64,000 bases of DNA from an uncultured Chthonomonadales bacterium (lineage in GTDB: Bacteria; Armatimonadota; Chthonomonadetes; Chthonomonadales; CAJBBX01), in contig CALLMM010000026.1 of NCBI GenBank assembly GCA_938005745.1, positions 62,001 through 126,000 on the forward strand. The letters are read 5' to 3'. The notes under the pieces were generated by a model. That model was not told the DNA's origin. It saw nothing but the letters and a program-made list of their open reading frames with translations, and ran no database searches. Made by a program: the position numbers and the translations under genes. This document shows, in pieces, positions 51,920 to 60,600 of the stretch. How positions within the stretch are numbered: the stretch's first letter is position 1; the number at the start of each line of letters is the position of its first letter.

Positions 51920-52729
51920 ATGTTGCCGACAGTCAACTTTTGCGGTCTCACCGTGACCAGGCTGATACTGGGCGCGAACCCGTTCGGGGGATTCAGTCAC
52001 CAGAACCGCACACGCGATCAGGAGATGGTCGCCTACTATACGGTGGATCGAATCCTCGAGACATGGGAACGAGCGGAGGCGGCGGGCATCAACACGATGG
52101 TCACCAATAACGAGAGTCCCCATGTGGTTCAGGCGGTGCGCGAGTATCTGGGCGGGGGCGGCAGCCTGCAGTGGATCGCGCAGGTCAACTGCCGCATTCA
52201 GCCCGATATGGAGAAGGCGCTGGAGGAGGCGGTGAAGATGGGCTGCCGCGCGCTCTATATTCACGGGGGACAGGTGGACCATCTCTTCTGCCGCCGCGAC
52301 GAGAGCACGCTGCGCCGCTGGTGCCGTCATGCCCGGAGTCTGGGCGTGCCGGTCGGCTGCGCGGGACATACGCCGGAGGCGCATCGGTGGGTGGATTCGC
52401 TGGATGTCGTGGACTTTCACGCAGTCCCCTTCTTCACCTGCGGCAGCATCCATAACGGCGAGGGCGAGAAGTTCAGCCTGTCGGATATGCTGCGCGCGGT
52501 CGCCTGTATCCGGGAGATACGCAAGCCCTGCATCGGGTACAAGATCATGGGCGCGGGGCGGATTGATGCGCGGATGGCGTTTGAGTTCGCCTTTGAGAAC
52601 ATCAAGCCGGGCGATGTCGTCAACGTCGGGATGCATCGGGGCGATAAGGACGACATGGTAGAGGAGAACGTCGCGCTGGCGCGCGAGTTTCTGTGCCGTC
52701 AGCGGATCGAAGCGGGAGCGGGGAAGTGA
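51920..52729 (+). CDS. TIM-barrel (aldo/keto-reductase-like) protein
   Basis: This 269-residue protein starts at ATG 51920 with GGAGGAA upstream. LTVTRLILGANPFGGFSH resembles the opening of aldo/keto reductases, and LYIHGGQVDHLF, VPVGCAGHTPEAHRW, VDFHAVPFF and PCIGYKIMGAGRI continue a barrel of about eight strands. The catalytic Tyr/Lys/His set of aldo/keto reductases is not evident, so the activity is open. Its stop overlaps the GTG of the GH127 gene by 4 bases (GTGA), which couples the two and suggests a role in L-arabinose-polymer use. Confidence 0.7.
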   Translation: MLPTVNFCGLTVTRLILGANPFGGFSHQNRTRDQEMVAYYTVDRILETWERAEAAGINTMVTNNESPHVVQAVREYLGGGGSLQWIAQVNCRIQPDMEKALEEAVKMGCRALYIHGGQVDHLFCRRDESTLRRWCRHARSLGVPVGCAGHTPEAHRWVDSLDVVDFHAVPFFTCGSIHNGEGEKFSLSDMLRAVACIREIRKPCIGYKIMGAGRIDARMAFEFAFENIKPGDVVNVGMHRGDKDDMVEENVALAREFLCRQRIEAGAGK

Positions 52730-54573
52730 AGCTGCGCGCCGTGCCGTTCACACAGGTGAGTCTTGAGGACGATTTCTGGCAGCCGCGTCAGGAGACGAAC
52801 CGACGGGTCTCCATCCCGCAGAGCCTGGATATGCTGGAGCAGGCGGGCAACCTGCGCAACTTTGAACTGGCGGCGCAGGGCGCGCGCGAGGGTTACTCCG
52901 GTCCGGTCTTCATGGACTCCGATCTCTACAAGGCGCTGGAGGCGGTCGCCTGCTCGCTGGCGACCTACCCCGATCCCGAACTGGATCGGCGCGCCGACGC
53001 GGTGATCGCGCAGATCGCGTCGGCGCAGCGCCCCGACGGCTACCTCAATACCTGGTATCAGATCAACGCCCCCGACCGCTGCTGGACGAACCTGCGCGAT
53101 GATCACGAACTCTACTGCGCGGGACATCTGTTCGAGGCGGCCGTTGCCCACTATCAGGCGACCGGCAAGCGCAGCCTGCTGGAGGTCGCCATGCGGTTTG
53201 CCGACTGCATAGACCGGGTTTTTGGCGATGCGCCGGGCAAGCGCATGGGCTACTGCGGTCACCCGGAGATCGAGTTGGCTCTGGTGAAGCTGGGACGCGC
53301 GGTAGAGGAGCCGCGCTACCTGCGGCTGGCGCGCTTCTTTGTGGAGAACCGGGGACGCCGCTTCTTCGCTGAAGAGCACGGCACGCCCCCGGATCAGTAC
53401 GACGGAACCTACTGGCAGGACGATGTGCCGATCACCGAACACAACGAGGTCAAAGGACACGCAGTGCGCGCCATCTACCTGATGTCCGGGGTGGTGGATG
53501 TGGCGGAGCTTTCGGAAGACGGGGCGAAGCTGCTGAGCATGGCGGATCGGGTCTGGCATAACACCTGTGAGAAGCGGATGTACGTTACGGGCGGCATCGG
53601 TCCCTCCGCGCATAACGAGGGCTTTACAGTGGACTACGATCTGCCCAACCTGACCGCCTATCAGGAGACCTGCGCCTCGGTCGCCATGATCCTCTGGAAC
53701 CATCGCCTGAACCTGCTGCGCGGAGAGTCGCGCTATGCCGACCTGATGGAGCGCGCGCTCTACAACGGCTTTCTGGCGGGGGTATCGCTGGACGGCGAGC
53801 GGTACTTCTACGTGAACCCGCTGGAGAGCGAAGGAGGACATCATCGGCGGACATGGTACTCCTGCGCCTGCTGTCCGCCAAACGTTACGCGCACGCTGGC
53901 GTCGCTGGGCGGGTATCTCTACGCGCAGACGGACGAAGACCTCTATGTGAATCTCTACGCACAGGGAACCCTGCAGACCGCGCTGGCGGGAGCCGACGTG
54001 ACGGCGCGGACGCAGACGCGCTATCCCTGGGAGGGCGATGTGCGAATCACCTTCTCGCTGGATCGTCCGGTCGAGTTCGGGCTGTATCTGCGCGTTCCGG
54101 ACTGGTGCGAGGGGGCGAGCCTGCGCCTCAACGATAACGCAAATCCGGTGACCGCGCCGCAGGAGAGCGGCTATCTGGTTCTGCGTCGGACATGGAGCGA
54201 CGGCGACACGGTCGCGCTCTCCCTGCCGATGCCCGTGCTGCAGATCGAGGCGCATCCGCAGGTTCAAGCCGATCGGGGGCGTCTCGCGCTTCAGCGCGGT
54301 CCGCTGATCTACTGCCTGGAGGCGTGCGATCACTCCGTTCCGATCACGGAGATCGTCATTCCGCGCGGCGCGTCGCTGACTCCTCGCAAAACGGATCTCA
54401 TGGGAGGCATTGTAGTGCTGCAGGGACAGGGAGGACATGCGCCGGCGGCGGACTGGGAGGGGAGGCTCTATCGCGCGGCGCAGCCGCTTCCCTCCGTCCC
54501 GGTAACCGCCATCCCCTACTACGCCTGGGATAATCGGGAGCCGGGAGCGATGCGGGTGTGGATTCCGTTTTAG
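52726..54573 (+). CDS. GH127 beta-L-arabinofuranosidase
   Basis: This 615-residue enzyme starts at GTG 52726 inside the stop of the preceding gene. It releases L-arabinose from beta-linked arabinofuranosides of plant glycoproteins and polymers. The catalytic cluster expected from the Bifidobacterium enzyme HypBA1 is present: Glu314 and Cys316 in AYQETCAS, and Cys382/Cys383 in ACCPPN with Cys380. The Cys nucleophile would be Cys382 and zinc would bind among these cysteines. No signal peptide is seen, so it acts on imported oligosaccharides. It is coupled to the TIM-barrel gene and precedes the repeat cluster. Confidence 0.93.
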   Translation: MKLRAVPFTQVSLEDDFWQPRQETNRRVSIPQSLDMLEQAGNLRNFELAAQGAREGYSGPVFMDSDLYKALEAVACSLATYPDPELDRRADAVIAQIASAQRPDGYLNTWYQINAPDRCWTNLRDDHELYCAGHLFEAAVAHYQATGKRSLLEVAMRFADCIDRVFGDAPGKRMGYCGHPEIELALVKLGRAVEEPRYLRLARFFVENRGRRFFAEEHGTPPDQYDGTYWQDDVPITEHNEVKGHAVRAIYLMSGVVDVAELSEDGAKLLSMADRVWHNTCEKRMYVTGGIGPSAHNEGFTVDYDLPNLTAYQETCASVAMILWNHRLNLLRGESRYADLMERALYNGFLAGVSLDGERYFYVNPLESEGGHHRRTWYSCACCPPNVTRTLASLGGYLYAQTDEDLYVNLYAQGTLQTALAGADVTARTQTRYPWEGDVRITFSLDRPVEFGLYLRVPDWCEGASLRLNDNANPVTAPQESGYLVLRRTWSDGDTVALSLPMPVLQIEAHPQVQADRGRLALQRGPLIYCLEACDHSVPITEIVIPRGASLTPRKTDLMGGIVVLQGQGGHAPAADWEGRLYRAAQPLPSVPVTAIPYYAWDNREPGAMRVWIPF

Positions 54574-54648
54574 GAGCCTGCGCCGGGCGGCAGGCGGCGG
54601 AGGGTGTCGGGTGCCGGCGTTTACAGTTACGCGCAACACGCCCTCAAT

Positions 54649-54890
54649 CCGTCATTGCAAGCGCAGCGAAGCAATCTTCCACTTTGCTGAAACGACAAGA
54701 TTGCTTTGGTCGCTGTCGCTCCCTCGCAATGACAGGGAAGGGAACGCTCCACCTCCTTCGCAAGAATAGGAAAGGGGGTTGCCGATCTCGCGTAATGACA
54801 GGGAGGCGGATGCGCCTCCCTCGCAATGACAGGGGGGGACGGCTGCGCCTCCCTCGCAATGACAGGGGGGGGACGGCTGCCGCCTCCTTC
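54649..54890. repeat. cluster of REP-like elements and a short tandem array
   Basis: In the gap 54574-55037, an inverted pair of the scattered element occurs at 54649-54677 (GTCATTGCAAG, then GCAGCGAAGCAATC) and 54698-54735 (AGATTGCTTTGGTCGCTG, then CTCGCAATGACAG). A further partial arm CGTAATGACAGGG lies at 54791. Then a unit of 33-34 bases (54811-54843, 54844-54877) with TCGCAATGACAGG is repeated in tandem, with a third partial start at 54878. Reverse translation gives CHCEGG repeats, which is not coding. No gene was seen in this 460-base gap. Confidence 0.85.
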
Positions 54891-55037
54891 CCGCGATCGG
54901 ATCGGCAGCAGGGGAGCGCCGTAGAAAAGCGTCAGGAATGCGTTTCAGGAACCCGGTTGGCTGCGAGAGCAGTATGTTAGACAGCGGGCGTCCGAATGCG
55001 CCCGCTGTTCGATTCCTGCACAGAGGGGACGAAGGCG

Positions 55038-55802
55038 ATGCTGACCGGACTGGAACTCTACTATCTGGAGCGGGCAGGCTATTTTGTGCGTCGCGGCGTG
55101 CTAACGGGCGGGCTGCTGGAGGCGTGCCGGGAGGCGGCGGGGCGGATTGCGGAGAGGGGAGAGGCGGAGGAGCCTGTCGAACTGCTGTCTCCCGACGCGG
55201 ACGAGCCTGCGCTGCTGGAGGCGCTGGCGCATCCGCAGATCGTCGGCGTTCCGGAAGACCTCTTCCGCGAACATGCCGCCTGTCTGCAGGCGTATCTGCT
55301 CGTTCCTTTGTCGGGAGAGGGGCTGCGGTCGGCGTGGCATCGCGATCAGGGACCGGACCTGGATGCGCCGGCGGGAGAGCAGATGGCGCACCTGGAGCGA
55401 TATTCCCGGAATATCCAGGTTCGCGCCGCGCTGCAGGAGGACACAAGCCTGCTCGTTATGCCGGGCACGCATACGACCCCTCTGCCTCCGGAACTGCGCG
55501 ATCCTCTGAGGGATGACCCCTGCGCCGAGCTTGCGGGGCAGGTGCGAATCCGTCTGGAGCCGGGGGATGTCGTCTTCTACAACGGGAACCTGCTGCATCG
55601 CGAGGAGGTCGCCGATACGCAGATCCGGCAGACCCTGCACGCCGTCTTTGTGTCGCTCCTGCAGCCACCGCCCCGGCAGGAGATCCCGCTTCTGCTGTCG
55701 GAGCCGGCGTCTCTGCAGAGCCTTCCGCCGCGCCTGCGCCCGATGGTAGAGCGGTCCATGCGAATGCTACAGCGCATCGCTTCAATGCCAGCTGTCGAGT
55801 AA
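55038..55802 (+). CDS. PhyH-family Fe/2-oxoglutarate dioxygenase
   Basis: This 254-residue oxygenase starts at ATG 55038 behind AGGGGACGAAGG. Iron ligands are His101 and Asp103 in SAWHRDQGPD and His187 in GNLLHREE, with Arg197 as the likely 2-oxoglutarate anchor. The fold matches phytanoyl-CoA dioxygenase-like proteins, a family that includes phosphonate hydroxylases (PhnY) but also many others. It is convergent with the HpnW-like oxidase and OPA-type transporter (55882-58381), which makes a role in organophosphonates possible but unproven. It differs strongly from the PhyH copy at 13145. Confidence 0.82.
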   Translation: MLTGLELYYLERAGYFVRRGVLTGGLLEACREAAGRIAERGEAEEPVELLSPDADEPALLEALAHPQIVGVPEDLFREHAACLQAYLLVPLSGEGLRSAWHRDQGPDLDAPAGEQMAHLERYSRNIQVRAALQEDTSLLVMPGTHTTPLPPELRDPLRDDPCAELAGQVRIRLEPGDVVFYNGNLLHREEVADTQIRQTLHAVFVSLLQPPPRQEIPLLLSEPASLQSLPPRLRPMVERSMRMLQRIASMPAVE

Positions 55803-55881
55803 CGCGCATGATTTTAGGCCACCTCACTCCCTCCCTATATGAACGCGGTCGCACGTAGACGTTCTGCGGTGTCACACGCTC

Positions 55882-57012
55882 TTAGAGCAGGTTTTCGTGG
55901 ACGACCTGCTCCGCCAGACCGAATGAGAGGGTCATTCCCGCGCCGCCCACGCCGGTAACGAGGGTGGCGTTCGAAGTAGGGCGAAAGACGCAGAACGGAT
56001 GGGTCGGGTGTTTGGCGTAGATGCCGTGCCAGCGTGAGGCGATCTGAAGGTCGGGAGCCTCCAGAAAGGTCTGAAGGTAGTCCAGGATCAGGGCGTCAAT
56101 CGCCGGGTTATCGAACGGCGTGATCTCCTCTTCGTATTCATGCGAATCGCCGAGGGTCAGTTCGCCGCTGCCATGCTGCGAAGCCATCACGTGGATGCCA
56201 TACCGATCATACTCCGGCATCTCGTCGGCGACGCGCCGCCGGAGCGCGGGCAGGGAGGGGCAGACTTCAAACGACCTGTAGTGACGCAGCGTCAGTCCCG
56301 CCGCCAGCATCGGTCCCAGACGCCGGTCGGGATAGGGCTGCGAGCGGAGCATCTGCAGCTTGCACCGAACCATTCCGGCGTTCTGCAGAACCTCCGGGAA
56401 GAGAGTCTGCGTGTCGTCGCCCGCGCAGACGTAGAGATGCGGAACCCGCCACTTCCTGCCGCCCGCCTGAAGGTGCGGGGCATCGTACCCTGTGACGGCA
56501 CAGCCGAAGTGAAACTCCACGCTATATCGGCGGTTCAGCCAGCAGGGAAGCTCCGCAATCGCCTGGCGCGGATCCACGCAGACCTCCGTCGGACTCCAGA
56601 GCGCTGTCAGAAGCCCGCTTTGCCGGACCATCGGCGCACAGTGAGCGACCTGCGCGGGAGACCACAGAGCGCAGTCATAGCCGTTGGACGGCGCCTGCTG
56701 TGCGAACTCGCTCAGTACCTGCGCCTCATCTTCGCGATAGGCAAGATGCAGCGACCCGACGCGCTCGTGCCAGATACCGCTCTCCTGCAGAACCTCCAGC
56801 CATATCTCCCGGCTGCGCATCGCCATGCGATGCATCGCCCCGGGGGGCTGCCCGATGGGCCAGATCATGCCGAAGTTGCGAATGGAGGCGCCGCACGCCT
56901 TCGCGCTGCGTTCAAACACTGCCACGCGCCGCCCGCGTTTCGCCAGATGGTAGGCGTGCGCCAGTCCGAGAATCCCCGCCCCTGCGACAGCGACATCATA
57001 GTTCTGATCCAT
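55882..57012 (-). CDS. FAD-dependent amine oxidase of the TIGR03364/HpnW type
   Basis: This 376-residue flavoprotein starts at ATG 57012 behind AGGAAG and overlaps the transporter stop by 17 bases. The N-terminus YDVAVAGAGILGLAHAYHLAKRGRRVAVFERS is a glycine-oxidase-like FAD site, and CGASIRNFGMIWPIGQP is the wording of the TIGR03364 group. The C-terminal FAD segment is LVTGVGGAGMTLSFG. TIGR03364 enzymes are linked with phosphonate gene clusters and some oxidise aminoethylphosphonate-type compounds. This is family knowledge, and no phosphonatase or C-P lyase gene is in the window. Confidence 0.82.
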   Translation of the reverse strand: MDQNYDVAVAGAGILGLAHAYHLAKRGRRVAVFERSAKACGASIRNFGMIWPIGQPPGAMHRMAMRSREIWLEVLQESGIWHERVGSLHLAYREDEAQVLSEFAQQAPSNGYDCALWSPAQVAHCAPMVRQSGLLTALWSPTEVCVDPRQAIAELPCWLNRRYSVEFHFGCAVTGYDAPHLQAGGRKWRVPHLYVCAGDDTQTLFPEVLQNAGMVRCKLQMLRSQPYPDRRLGPMLAAGLTLRHYRSFEVCPSLPALRRRVADEMPEYDRYGIHVMASQHGSGELTLGDSHEYEEEITPFDNPAIDALILDYLQTFLEAPDLQIASRWHGIYAKHPTHPFCVFRPTSNATLVTGVGGAGMTLSFGLAEQVVHENLL

Positions 57013-58381
57013 GCGTGTGGCTTCCTGTCTTCTGAAGTGTCTCCAGCGACGCATACGCCGCCGTTTCGTCGTCGCGAACGGGAGCGAGGCGGCGGTCTCG
57101 TTTCACCTGCAGGAACCAGTAGAGAGCCGCCGCCGCGCAGGAGAGCAGCGCGACCCCGGTCAGTCCGAGAAAAGCCGTCTCCCATCCATATCGCTGCGCG
57201 ACGACTCCGACGCCCTTTCCGGCGAAGACCCCTCCCAGATAGCCGACGCCGTCAATCCATCCGCAGGCGGTGGCGCTGCCCCGTTTGCCGCCAAAGTCCA
57301 GCGAGATCGCTCCCGCCAGAAAGGAGTAGGGACCGATCAGCATAAACGCCACCGCCCCCAGAAGGGCGACCGGCAGCCAGGGCAGGCTCTCAAAGCGCGC
57401 GTACCCCAGCGCCAGCAGACCCGGCAGGCTCAGCAGCAGCCCGAACAGGATGATCGCGGCGCGTCCTCCTCTGCCCAGCCGGTCGCTCAGGAAACCCGCC
57501 AGGAGCACCGAAATCCCGCCAAACAGGGGAAACAGGGAGCTTTGCATCGCCGCGTCTCCCTTGTCCATCCGGTAGACCTCGACGAGATACTGCGGGGTCC
57601 AGGTGTTGAACGTCTCGCGCACCAGCGTGAAACCGAGCGACAGCAGACAGACCACCCAGAACAGAGCGTTTCGCAGGAGCGGAGCGAGCAGCTCCTTCAG
57701 TCCGGTCTGGCGGTCTTCCAGTCCCTCTTTCCCGAAAAGGTTATCCGGGCTGGCTTCCGGTTCCTGCTCGCCGATGGCTTTCGGGGTCTCTTTTAGCAGG
57801 AACAGGTTGACCAGGTAGATCACCGCGAGCGTCGCCGCCGCCGCCAGAAAGATGCCGCGCCAGCCCAGCCCCCACTTCATCAGCTGACCCAGATAGAGCC
57901 GCGAGAAGAAGTCTCCGAAGAGGAAGCTGAGGCTGACGATCCCCATCACCGCGCCGTAGGCGGAGTAGGAGAACCACTTCGAGGTGATCTTGACCATGCC
58001 CGCCCAGCCGGTAGACTGCACCAGCCGGTTGATCACCCAGGCGAGGGTGAAGAGGGGCAGTCCGCCCGCGCCGAAGACCATCGTGCAGACGATCGCGCCG
58101 AACATGCCAAAGAGGAACATGCGCCGACCGCCCAGAAAGTCCGCCAGCGAGCCGCCCATGAACTTACCGAAGGCGTAGAAGAGCGTTCCCAGCGAGGCGA
58201 TGGCTCCGATCGCCTCCTTATCTATGCCGCGAGAGCCGAACTCTTCGATGATGTCCGGGGTGGCGACCGAGAGATTGGAGCGGCAGACGTAGTAGCCCGC
58301 GTAGCCGACGACCATCAGGGCGAGGGTGAGGATTCTCCAGCGCCGCAGAAGCGGCGAGGCGACAGCGTTCTCATGCAACAA
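56996..58381 (-). CDS. OPA-type MFS transporter (GlpT-like)
   Basis: This 461-residue transporter starts at TTG 58381 with AAGGAG eight bases upstream. The open frame to 58441 has no site. It has 12 predicted transmembrane helices, with GYAGYYVCRSNLSVATPDI in helix 1 (the organophosphate:phosphate antiporter signature, as in GlpT/UhpT), AFGKFMGGSLADFLGGRRMF and FTLVRETFNTWTPQYL in the second half. OPA members exchange phosphate for glycerol- or hexose-phosphates, or phosphonates. It is co-transcribed with the HpnW-like oxidase (17-base overlap), which suggests an amino- or organophosphonate substrate, an inference only. Confidence 0.88.
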   Translation of the reverse strand: MLHENAVASPLLRRWRILTLALMVVGYAGYYVCRSNLSVATPDIIEEFGSRGIDKEAIGAIASLGTLFYAFGKFMGGSLADFLGGRRMFLFGMFGAIVCTMVFGAGGLPLFTLAWVINRLVQSTGWAGMVKITSKWFSYSAYGAVMGIVSLSFLFGDFFSRLYLGQLMKWGLGWRGIFLAAAATLAVIYLVNLFLLKETPKAIGEQEPEASPDNLFGKEGLEDRQTGLKELLAPLLRNALFWVVCLLSLGFTLVRETFNTWTPQYLVEVYRMDKGDAAMQSSLFPLFGGISVLLAGFLSDRLGRGGRAAIILFGLLLSLPGLLALGYARFESLPWLPVALLGAVAFMLIGPYSFLAGAISLDFGGKRGSATACGWIDGVGYLGGVFAGKGVGVVAQRYGWETAFLGLTGVALLSCAAAALYWFLQVKRDRRLAPVRDDETAAYASLETLQKTGSHTHGSEL

Positions 58382-58485
58382 TGTGCGTCTCCTTCTGTTG
58401 GACGGGACATTATGGGCAATATCGTAGGGGAGGCGTGTCAAGAACCAGTTAAGAGCAGGTTAAATTTCGGTCAAGCGAAGCGCAA

Positions 58486-58519
58486 AAGCGCCGCCGGATC
58501 GCCCGATCTGGCGGCGCTT
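58486..58519 (-). terminator. intrinsic terminator of the PHP gene
   Basis: AAGCGCCGCC (58486-58495) and GGCGGCGCTT (58510-58519) form a 10-bp stem around 14 bases. On the minus strand the stem is followed by TTTGCG. It lies 23 bases past the PHP stop. Confidence 0.75.
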
Positions 58520-58541
58520 GCGGTCGAAAGATCAGCGGAGG

Positions 58542-60044
58542 CTAGCCCACCCGCACAAAGATCGGATTGCTGTAGAACCAGAGGTCGTCCCAGACGCTTA
58601 CCTTCAGGTCGTCCATGCGGGGCGATTCGACGTCGGTGTTGGTTCCCCGCAGACGAAGGTAGAAGCTGCGAGCGACCTTCGGGAAGCGATAGCGGAAGGT
58701 CAGCATATCGCCCTCGCGCTTCGCCTCGGAGGCTCTCATCTGCGCGACAACCTTCGTGGTGGGGTTGACCATCAGATCGCGATCGGTCGCGGCGCCGAGA
58801 ATGTCGCCGGCGATCAGGTCAATATGGTGCAGCTTCAGGCTTCTCCCGCCGAAGTTCAGCTTCTTCGGCACGCGCAGGCGGATCACCGCCTCCACATCCT
58901 CTCCGGCGCGATTCAGGAACAGATTGCCGCCCATCGGTACGGCGCGGTCCGCGTTGTGCGCGTAGAACTCCAAGCGGTCTATGAGGTCGCCGATAACGGT
59001 AAACATATTGCCCAAGCGCAGGCTGTCCAGCACCGCCAGATAGCTGCGCGCGGGCGCGTATACCCAGGTCTTATTGTACTCTCCCGGGAAGAAATCGCCG
59101 TTTTCGGGCTTCTCCATCTTCCGGTTGGTTTCGGTGACGTAGCCTTTGGTGGTATAGGTAGAGGAGTCGACGACGGTCAGATCGCTATGATGGCGGTGGC
59201 TGTCGGAGTTGGAGGTGATGAACCAGGGGCGCCCTTCGCCCAGCAGGCTGTCCCATAGTCCTCCGACTCGGGCGACCATCCAGTCGTAGCCGCCCCACGT
59301 GCGGTACGACTCCGGCGGATAGCCCTTCCAGGAGCGGGGACCCGGCTCGTTGTCGTAGTAGCCGCGCGGATAGCCGGTGAGCACGGAGGCGTGGTGACCG
59401 GGCGTGCCTTCAAAGCCGCGCGCCACGTCCGGACCGGCATCCGACCAGTTGCGCAGCTCGCCGGGGCTGTCCAGTCCGCGCCGCGACGGATGGTTCGCCA
59501 TGAAGAGCGGCTTCGGGGTCAGCGACTGAAGATAGCGCACTCCCTCGATGGCGTCCTGCTCGGTATTCGCCGGGGTGTTGGGGCGCGAGGTGTTACGCTC
59601 ATCGAAGAGCGCCTCGAACTCCGCGATCACTTTCGCTTCACTGTCGGTGGGCGGCAGGATCACGCTGCCATGCTCTCCGGCGGGTATATTCCACTCCAGC
59701 CCCTGAAAGATCAGCATGTGGGCGTATCGCTTGCGGGCGTCCAGCAGGTCGGGATACGCCAGCTCCAGCGCGATGCGGTCATGACTGGGTCCGCCGTGAT
59801 CGGTGATCACGCACCAGTGCAGTCCGTGTCGGGACGCCTCGGCGACCTGTCTCTGAATCATGTACTGCCCGTCCGGGCTAAAGCGCGTATGAATATGGTG
59901 GTCTCCAGCAAGCCAGAAGCCGCCCGCATAGGGATTGCGAGCGGCTGTTCCATGCGCCAGCTGCCAGAGACTAGCGGTTCCCAGCGTCAGTGTCAGTCCG
60001 GCAGCGCGCGCCAGAAAAACGCGGCGGGAGATCAGTTCTTCCAT
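58542..60044 (-). CDS. Tat-exported PHP-domain metal-dependent phosphoesterase-like protein
   Basis: This 500-residue protein starts at ATG 60044 with GGGAGGAA upstream. A twin-arginine signal (SRRVFLARAAGLTLTLG, residues 6-22) exports it folded. The PHP metal-site motifs are clear: GDHHIHTRFSPDG (about 48-60), VITDHGGPSHD, FMANHPSRRG and ITSNSDSHRHHSD, giving His/Asp/Glu ligands for three metals. The second half is beta-rich and probably binds substrate. PHP proteins cleave phosphate esters such as sugar or nucleotide phosphates. The substrate here is unknown. It is the last gene of its strand run and is followed by a terminator. Confidence 0.87.
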   Translation of the reverse strand: MEELISRRVFLARAAGLTLTLGTASLWQLAHGTAARNPYAGGFWLAGDHHIHTRFSPDGQYMIQRQVAEASRHGLHWCVITDHGGPSHDRIALELAYPDLLDARKRYAHMLIFQGLEWNIPAGEHGSVILPPTDSEAKVIAEFEALFDERNTSRPNTPANTEQDAIEGVRYLQSLTPKPLFMANHPSRRGLDSPGELRNWSDAGPDVARGFEGTPGHHASVLTGYPRGYYDNEPGPRSWKGYPPESYRTWGGYDWMVARVGGLWDSLLGEGRPWFITSNSDSHRHHSDLTVVDSSTYTTKGYVTETNRKMEKPENGDFFPGEYNKTWVYAPARSYLAVLDSLRLGNMFTVIGDLIDRLEFYAHNADRAVPMGGNLFLNRAGEDVEAVIRLRVPKKLNFGGRSLKLHHIDLIAGDILGAATDRDLMVNPTTKVVAQMRASEAKREGDMLTFRYRFPKVARSFYLRLRGTNTDVESPRMDDLKVSVWDDLWFYSNPIFVRVG

Positions 60045-60087
60045 CTACGCAGTTCCTCCCTCAATCTTTCGGCATCATGCCTGTCTC

Positions 60088-60093
60088 ATTATA
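60088..60093 (-). promoter_or_regulatory. -10 box for the PHP gene
   Basis: TATAAT on the minus strand (60093-60088), within TATAATGAGAC, the same 11-mer as at the Rieske operon promoter. The -35 is not evident. Confidence 0.45.
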
Positions 60094-60129
60094 ACGCGTT
60101 CGGCGGGAGTGCGTACAGAGGAGGGAGTG

Positions 60130-60600
60130 TTAAATCTGCGTTAAATCCTTCCTAAAGCGTCGGGTGGAAGACGGCGATGTCTCCTGCAACGGATAGTACT
60201 GCGGCGGCGTCGGGGATGTCTGAACGTGCTGCGCTGCCTGCATCCGGGAGAAGATCCGCTCCGCCGCCGGGTTGTGCGACGAGAGTCTGGACGGGTGCGG
60301 CACAAAGTTGACGCGCGCCACCCCGATCACATAGAGAAACAGATAGGCGGCAATGCTCAGATTCAGAGCGCGATGGACAAACATCGGTCGGCGCTTTCGC
60401 GCCCACTCCAGAATGCCCAGCGGCATGACGGTCAGCGTCAGTTTCGCCGCGATGAACGCCATGATCCCCTGCGAGACGAAGACCGCCATCAGCGGATTCG
60501 CCTCCGCCGCTTGATGGTATTTCAGCAGCCACAGAGTGGTCAGCAGATCAAAAAGGCAGATGCCTGCCAGAATACAGGTCTGTCGGCTCAGTTGGAACAC
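60130..60600 (-). CDS. DUF5658-type membrane protein
   Basis: This 156-residue protein starts at GTG 60600 behind GGGGGGAG. Three or four hydrophobic helices lie within about residues 6-100. ICLFDLLTTLWLL and EANPLMAVFVSQG are the DUF5658 signatures, and the helix AFIAAKLTLTVMPLGIL follows. The C-terminal about 45 residues are polar and disordered. The function is unknown. It is directly upstream of the PHP gene on the same strand, but the PHP gene has its own -10 box. Confidence 0.7.
   Translation of the reverse strand: MFQLSRQTCILAGICLFDLLTTLWLLKYHQAAEANPLMAVFVSQGIMAFIAAKLTLTVMPLGILEWARKRRPMFVHRALNLSIAAYLFLYVIGVARVNFVPHPSRLSSHNPAAERIFSRMQAAQHVQTSPTPPQYYPLQETSPSSTRRFRKDLTQI

Noticed and set aside
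54780-54890. CRISPR-like array
   Set aside because: The units are 33-34 base near-contiguous tandem copies with no unique spacers, and no cas gene is in the window. They are arms of the scattered element.
54652-55446. 264-codon minus frame across the repeat cluster
   Set aside because: Its translation is CHCEGG-type repeats from REP-like elements and an antisense shadow of the PhyH gene.
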